DNA of 10,792 nucleotides from an uncultured Eubacteriales bacterium (lineage in GTDB: Bacteria; Bacillota; Clostridia; Oscillospirales; Oscillospiraceae): the NCBI GenBank assembly GCA_900549865.1, contig URPU01000079.1, positions 1-10,792 on the forward strand, read 5' to 3'. Shown here one piece after another: positions 6,946 to 10,792 of this stretch; the stretch's first letter is position 1; each line of letters starts with the position of its first letter. The position numbers and the translations under genes were made by a program. Under the pieces are notes generated by a model, which was given only the letters and a program-made list of their open reading frames with translations, did no database searches and was not told the DNA's origin.

Positions 6946-6971
6946 TTGACAAAAGAATGATAAGATATCCA
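6946..6971 (+). promoter_or_regulatory. Candidate nifJ promoter, perfect -35 with weak -10
   Basis: A perfect TTGACA (6946-6951) lies in an inverted context, CTTTTTGACAAAAG. No good -10 box follows at the usual distance: TATCCA begins after only 14 nt, and 17-nt spacing gives CCATGT. The promoter may need an activator, or the true start may lie further upstream. Transcription from here would begin near 6978, at the foot of the first leader hairpin. Confidence 0.4.
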
Positions 6972-6976
6972 TGTCT

Positions 6977-7024
6977 GTACAGGGTCTCACCAGCCCTGTG
7001 CGCAGAGCACAGTATCATTTTTTT
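6977..7024 (+). promoter_or_regulatory. nifJ leader with two alternative hairpins, attenuator-like
   Basis: Hairpin A pairs ACAGGG (6979-6984) with CCCTGT (6994-6999), extendable by a U-G and a G-C pair to 6977 and 7001. Hairpin B pairs CTGTGC (6996-7001) with GCACAG (7007-7012) around GCAGA, followed by TATCA and seven T residues (7018-7024). The two share bases 6996-7001 and cannot form together. B plus the T-run resembles a weak intrinsic terminator ending just before the nifJ ribosome site at 7028. The pairing is seen in the sequence; regulation by it is inferred. No known riboswitch or T-box core was recognised. Confidence 0.45.
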
Positions 7025-7043
7025 AATGGAGATGAATATAGAC

Positions 7044-10000
7044 ATGCAGAGACACTTCAAGACTATGGACGGCAATAATGCAGCCGCCCATGTATCCTAC
7101 GCGTTCACCGAAGTCGCAGCTATCTACCCCATCACTCCGTCCAGCCCCATGGCCGACTATGTTGACCAGTGGGCCGCTGCCGGAAGGAAGAACATTTTCG
7201 GCACCACGGTGAAGGTGCAGGAGATGCAGGCTGAGTCCGGCGCTGCCGGTGCTGTTCACGGCTCCCTCAATGCGGGCGCGCTGACCACCACCTACACCGC
7301 GTCTCAGGGTCTGCTTCTCATGATCCCGAACATGTACAAGATCGCAGGCGAGCTGCTGCCCGGCGTGTTCCATGTTTCCGCCCGCACGGTTGCAAGCCAC
7401 ACTCTGAACATCTTCGGCGATCACAGCGACGTCATGGCCTGCCGCCAGACCGGCTTTGCCATGCTCGCAGAGTCCAACGTGCAGGAAGTCATGGATCTCA
7501 GCCCGGTCGCGCACCTTGCCGCGATAAAGGGCCGTGTCCCCTTTGTCAACTTCTTTGACGGCTTCCGCACCTCCCACGAGCTGCAGAAGATCGAAGTATG
7601 GGATTACGACGATCTCAAGGACATGGTCGATATGGACGCTGTCAAGGCGTTCCGCGCCCGTGCTCTGAATCCGGAGCATCCCACCATGCGCGGCTCTCAC
7701 GAGAACGGCGATATCTTCTTCCAGAACCGTGAGGCCTCCAACAAGTACTATGAAGCCGTTCCCGCAATAGTCGAGGAGTACATGGGCAAGGTCAACGCCA
7801 AGCTCGGCACCGACTACCAGCTCTTCAACTACTACGGCGCGCCCGACGCTGACCGCGTCATCATCGCAATGGGCTCCATCTGCGACGTGGCCGAGGAAGT
7901 CATCGACTACCTGACCGCGCAGGGCGAGAAGGTCGGCCTTGTCAAGGTCCGCCTGTTCCGTCCGTTCTGCCCGGATAAGCTCATCGCCGCCATCCCCGCG
8001 ACCGCGAAGAAGATCGCCGTCCTCGACCGTACCAAGGAGCCCGGCGCCCAGGGTGAGCCTCTCTACCTCGACGTTATGACCGCGCTTGCCAACGCCGGCA
8101 AGACCGACATCAGGGTCATCGGCGGCCGCTACGGTCTCGGCTCGAAGGATACTCCTCCCGCCTCCGTCTTTGCCGTGTACAACGAGCTGAAGAAGGACGA
8201 GATGAAGCGCCAGTTCACCATCGGCATCGTGGACGACGTGACCAACATGTCTCTTGAGGAAGGCCCCGCGCCCAGCACCTCCGTTCCCGGCACGATCGAG
8301 TGCAAGTTCTGGGGTCTCGGCGGCGACGGCACCGTCGGCGCGAACAAGAACTCCATCAAGATCATCGGCGACCATACCGATAAGTTCGTGCAGGCCTACT
8401 TCCAGTACGACTCCAAGAAGACCGGCGGCGTGACCATCAGCCACCTGCGCTTCGGCGACAAGCCCATCAAGAGCCCGTACTACATCAACAAGGCCGACTT
8501 CGTCGCCTGCCATGTTCCGTCCTACATCACCAAGGGCTTCCCCATCGTCCGCGACGTCAAGCCCGGCGGCGTGTTCCTCGTGAACTGCCAGTGGGATTTT
8601 GCAGAGCTTGAGCACCACCTCGACGCGGCGTCCAAGCGCTACATTGCGAACAACAACATCCAGCTTTACATGATCAACGCTATCGACCTTGCCAAGAAGA
8701 TCGGCATGGGCAAGCGCACCAACACCATCCTCCAGTCCGCCTTCTTCTCTCTGGCAAAGGTCCTGCCCGAAGAGGACGCGCTCAAGTACATGAAGGACGC
8801 CGCTCTGCACTCCTACCTGAAGAAGGGTCAGGACGTTGTTGACATGAACTATGCCGCCATCGACGCCGGCGCCACCGCCTACGTCAGGGTCGAGATCCCC
8901 GAGTCCTGGAAGACCGCAGAGGATCACAAGGCCGCCGTCGAAGAGACCGGCCGCGAGAAGACCGTCAAGATGGTCCGCTCCATCCTCGATCCCATCGACA
9001 AGATGGACGGCGACGCACTGCCCGTCTCCACCTTCGTCGATCACGCCGACGGCACCTTCGAGCTGGGCGCATCCGCATATGAGAAGCGCGGCATCGCCGT
9101 CTCCGTCCCGAAGTGGGATGCAGAGAAGTGCGTACAGTGCAACCAGTGCGCGTTCGTCTGCCCGCACGCCACCATCCGTCCCTTCGCGCTCACCGCGGAA
9201 GAGGCCGCTGCCGCTCCTGCACAGACCAAGATGGCAGATATCAAGGTCGGCAAGGGCAAGGGCGAGTACAAGTTCGCCATGGCCGTCTCCCCGCTCGACT
9301 GCATGGGCTGCGGCGTCTGCATAAGCCAGTGCGGCGTGCACGCCATTGAGATGGTTCCCATGGAGAGCCAGCTTGCCGAGCAGGAAGTCTTCGACTACAT
9401 GGTCGAGAAGGTCTCCGAGAAGAAGGACATGTTCGTGGCCGACAACGTCAAGTTCAGCCAGTTCGCACAGCCCTACCTCGAGTTCTCCGGCTCCTGCGCA
9501 GGCTGCGCCGAGACGAGCTACGCCCGCCTCGTGACTCAGCTCTTCGGCGATCACATGATAATCTCCAACGCGACCGGATGCTCCTCCATCTGGGGCGGCC
9601 CGGCTGCCACTTCCCCGTACACCGTCAACAAGGAAGGCCACGGCCCCGCATGGGCGAACAGCCTCTTTGAGGACAACGCAGAGCACGGCCTCGGCGTATA
9701 CCTCGGCCAGAAGAAGATCCGCGACGACGTCAAGCCCTATGTGGAGAACATCGCCGCCACCGCCTGCGACGAGGCCATAAAGAAGGCCGCGCAGGATTAC
9801 CTCGACACCTACAACGACGGCAACGCCAACCAGGAGCCGGCGAAGCGCCTTGTCTCCCTGCTTGAGGCGAAGGAGTCCCGCTGCGAGAACGCGAACAAGG
9901 TCCTTGAGTACAAGGATTACCTCAACAAGAAGTCCATGTGGATCTTCGGCGGCGACGGCTGGGCCTACGATATAGGCTTCGGCGGCGTTGACCATGTGCT

Positions 10001-10565
10001 TGCCTCCGGCGAGGACGTCAACATCTTCGTGTTCAACACCGAGGTTTACTCCAACACCGGCGGACAGGCTTCCAAGGCCTCCAACATCGGTCAGGTCGCG
10101 CAGTTCGCGTCTGCCGGTAAGGAGATCAAGTCCAAGTCTCTCGCCGAGATCGCCATGACCTACGGTTACGTTTACGTGGCGCAGGTCGCCATGGGCGCGA
10201 ACAAGGTGCAGACGCTCAAGGCCATTGCTGAGGCCGAGGCTTACCATGGCCCGTCCCTCATCATCGGCTACTCCCCCTGCGAGATGCACAGCATCAAGGG
10301 CGGTATGGAGAACTGCCAGAAGGAGATGGAGAAGGCAGTCAAGTGCGGCTACTGGAACCTCTTCCGCTACAGCCCGGAGGGCGGCTTCACCCTCGACAGC
10401 AAGGAGCCGGCCGGCGGCTACCAGGAGTTCCTGATGAACGAGGCCCGCTACAGCCGTCTGACCCGCGAGTTCCCCGACAGGGCGACCACTCTGTTCGCCG
10501 AGTCCGAGGAGAACGCACGCGAGCGCTACGAGCATCTGATGAAGCTCAAGGGGCTTTACGAATGA
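7044..10565 (+). CDS. nifJ: Pyruvate:ferredoxin (flavodoxin) oxidoreductase, single-chain
   Basis: This cytoplasmic enzyme oxidises pyruvate with CoA to acetyl-CoA and CO2, passing electrons to ferredoxin; it is central to anaerobic fermentation. It has 1173 residues. The N-terminal domain has YPITPSS (28-34, Thr31), Glu64 and Arg114, which match active-site residues of the Desulfovibrio africanus enzyme. Then come domain II, the gamma-type domain with GLGGDGTVG (424-432), and a ferredoxin domain with CVQCNQCAFVCP (696-707) and CMGCGVCISQC (753-763). The proximal cluster uses Cys818, Cys821, Cys846 and Cys1079. Thiamine diphosphate binding is at GGDGWAYD (969-976) through YSNTGGQ (1002-1008). 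It ends near domain VI and seems to lack the C-terminal extension linked to oxygen stability in D. africanus. I start at ATG 7044, where homology begins; in-frame ATGs at 7026 and 7032 are possible, because GGAG at 7028-7031 is 12 nt away. Codon use is strongly biased, suggesting high expression. Confidence 0.97.
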   Translation: MQRHFKTMDGNNAAAHVSYAFTEVAAIYPITPSSPMADYVDQWAAAGRKNIFGTTVKVQEMQAESGAAGAVHGSLNAGALTTTYTASQGLLLMIPNMYKIAGELLPGVFHVSARTVASHTLNIFGDHSDVMACRQTGFAMLAESNVQEVMDLSPVAHLAAIKGRVPFVNFFDGFRTSHELQKIEVWDYDDLKDMVDMDAVKAFRARALNPEHPTMRGSHENGDIFFQNREASNKYYEAVPAIVEEYMGKVNAKLGTDYQLFNYYGAPDADRVIIAMGSICDVAEEVIDYLTAQGEKVGLVKVRLFRPFCPDKLIAAIPATAKKIAVLDRTKEPGAQGEPLYLDVMTALANAGKTDIRVIGGRYGLGSKDTPPASVFAVYNELKKDEMKRQFTIGIVDDVTNMSLEEGPAPSTSVPGTIECKFWGLGGDGTVGANKNSIKIIGDHTDKFVQAYFQYDSKKTGGVTISHLRFGDKPIKSPYYINKADFVACHVPSYITKGFPIVRDVKPGGVFLVNCQWDFAELEHHLDAASKRYIANNNIQLYMINAIDLAKKIGMGKRTNTILQSAFFSLAKVLPEEDALKYMKDAALHSYLKKGQDVVDMNYAAIDAGATAYVRVEIPESWKTAEDHKAAVEETGREKTVKMVRSILDPIDKMDGDALPVSTFVDHADGTFELGASAYEKRGIAVSVPKWDAEKCVQCNQCAFVCPHATIRPFALTAEEAAAAPAQTKMADIKVGKGKGEYKFAMAVSPLDCMGCGVCISQCGVHAIEMVPMESQLAEQEVFDYMVEKVSEKKDMFVADNVKFSQFAQPYLEFSGSCAGCAETSYARLVTQLFGDHMIISNATGCSSIWGGPAATSPYTVNKEGHGPAWANSLFEDNAEHGLGVYLGQKKIRDDVKPYVENIAATACDEAIKKAAQDYLDTYNDGNANQEPAKRLVSLLEAKESRCENANKVLEYKDYLNKKSMWIFGGDGWAYDIGFGGVDHVLASGEDVNIFVFNTEVYSNTGGQASKASNIGQVAQFASAGKEIKSKSLAEIAMTYGYVYVAQVAMGANKVQTLKAIAEAEAYHGPSLIIGYSPCEMHSIKGGMENCQKEMEKAVKCGYWNLFRYSPEGGFTLDSKEPAGGYQEFLMNEARYSRLTREFPDRATTLFAESEENARERYEHLMKLKGLYE

Positions 10566-10592
10566 TCCCCGGCAAAAACGCATAAACTAATT

Positions 10593-10622
10593 CAGCGCCG
10601 CCCTTTCGGGCGGCGCTGTTTT
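10593..10622 (+). terminator. Intrinsic terminator of nifJ, possibly bidirectional
   Basis: An 11-bp perfect stem CAGCGCCGCCC (10593-10603) with its complement (10608-10618) and a TTTC loop is followed by TTTT. It lies 27 nt after the nifJ stop codon. The partial minus-strand gene stops at 10648 and runs toward it, and on that strand the hairpin is followed by AATTAGTTT, so it may serve both convergent genes, more weakly for the second. Confidence 0.9.
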
Positions 10623-10647
10623 GATCTGATATTCGATTCTCTGCCGG

Positions 10648-10792
10648 TCAGGCTTCCGGGGCATTGAAAAACAAAGTCGTGCCGCCGCTATAATCACACG
10701 GAAGCTCGATATGCCCGGCGTCGATGTATTCTGCATCGGTGCACAGCGCGGCATAGCCGTCGCGCGTTGCGATCTCCGCATAGCCGAAGCCG
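10648..10792 (-). CDS. C-terminal fragment of an unidentified gene, cut by the window edge
   Basis: A minus-strand frame is open from the right edge to TGA at 10648-10650, giving 47 residues that begin GFGYAEIATRDGYAAL and end TTLFFNAPEA; the start lies outside the window. Third codon positions are mostly G or C, like the other genes here, and the frame stops about 30 nt before a hairpin that could end it. The competing minus-strand frame through this stretch is Arg-rich and runs through the terminator, so it is less credible. The residues suggest an alternating beta-strand, soluble C-terminus, but I recognise no family. Confidence 0.55.
   Translation of the reverse strand, partial: GFGYAEIATRDGYAALCTDAEYIDAGHIELPCDYSGGTTLFFNAPEA

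Noticed and set aside
6785..7075. A 96-residue minus-strand frame across the divergent intergenic region
   Set aside because: It covers the yloU promoter and the nifJ leader, has AT-rich codons unlike the neighbours, and shows no recognisable domain.
7023..10583. A 1186-residue open frame antisense to nifJ
   Set aside because: It is exactly in codon register with nifJ and exists because nifJ lacks TTA, CTA and TCA codons. The sense strand carries complete enzyme motifs.
10587..10781. A 64-residue minus-strand frame at the right edge
   Set aside because: It runs through the nifJ terminator stem and is Arg- and Pro-rich. A different minus-strand frame gives a more natural protein end.
1..10792. 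CRISPR arrays, tRNA or rRNA genes, insertion sequences, toxin-antitoxin or phage-defence modules
   Set aside because: No regularly spaced repeats, cloverleaf-like segments, transposase motifs or small paired genes were found; nearly all DNA is taken up by recognisable housekeeping or membrane-protein genes.

Overview
The window looks like chromosomal DNA from a GC-rich anaerobic Bacillota of class Clostridia, possibly a gut Oscillospirales relative. Three things suggest this: a single-chain pyruvate:ferredoxin oxidoreductase of 1173 residues, the Firmicutes gene pair yloU-fakA, and strong GGAGG-type ribosome binding sites with compact intrinsic terminators. The genus cannot be read from the sequence. 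I see no insertion sequence, phage gene, CRISPR array, tRNA or rRNA.

Layout from left to right. Positions 1-102 hold a 13-bp perfect hairpin and perhaps the end of a gene lying outside. Positions 103-6690 carry five minus-strand genes. In transcription order these are: an Asp23/Gls24-family protein (yloU, start 6690) and, 19 nt later, the fatty-acid kinase fakA (TTG start at 6320), which form one operon ending in a hairpin terminator; a polytopic membrane protein resembling DUF6056 (start 4526); a YhhN/TMEM86-type lysoplasmalogenase (start 2969) with its own promoter and terminator; and an alpha/beta hydrolase carrying about eight extra C-terminal membrane helices (start 2097), also with its own promoter. 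The 353-nt divergent region 6691-7043 separates these from the plus-strand gene nifJ (7044-10565), which ends at a strong terminator. A truncated minus-strand gene enters from the right edge and converges on that terminator.

How the genes fit together: nifJ converts pyruvate to acetyl-CoA and reduced ferredoxin, the core of anaerobic sugar fermentation. FakA phosphorylates fatty acids held by a FakB partner (not in this window), and the YhhN protein is of a type that cleaves lysoplasmalogens, so two of the minus-strand genes touch membrane-lipid turnover. A common pathway is only an inference, because the genes apart from yloU-fakA appear to be separate transcription units.

The most interesting non-coding signal is the nifJ leader, where two overlapping, mutually exclusive hairpins lie just before a seven-T run and the start codon, an arrangement like an attenuator. 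I did not find a convincing undescribed multi-gene system. The main oddities are the hydrolase-membrane fusion, an apparent Cys-to-Asp change at the presumed FakA zinc site, and the nifJ leader.
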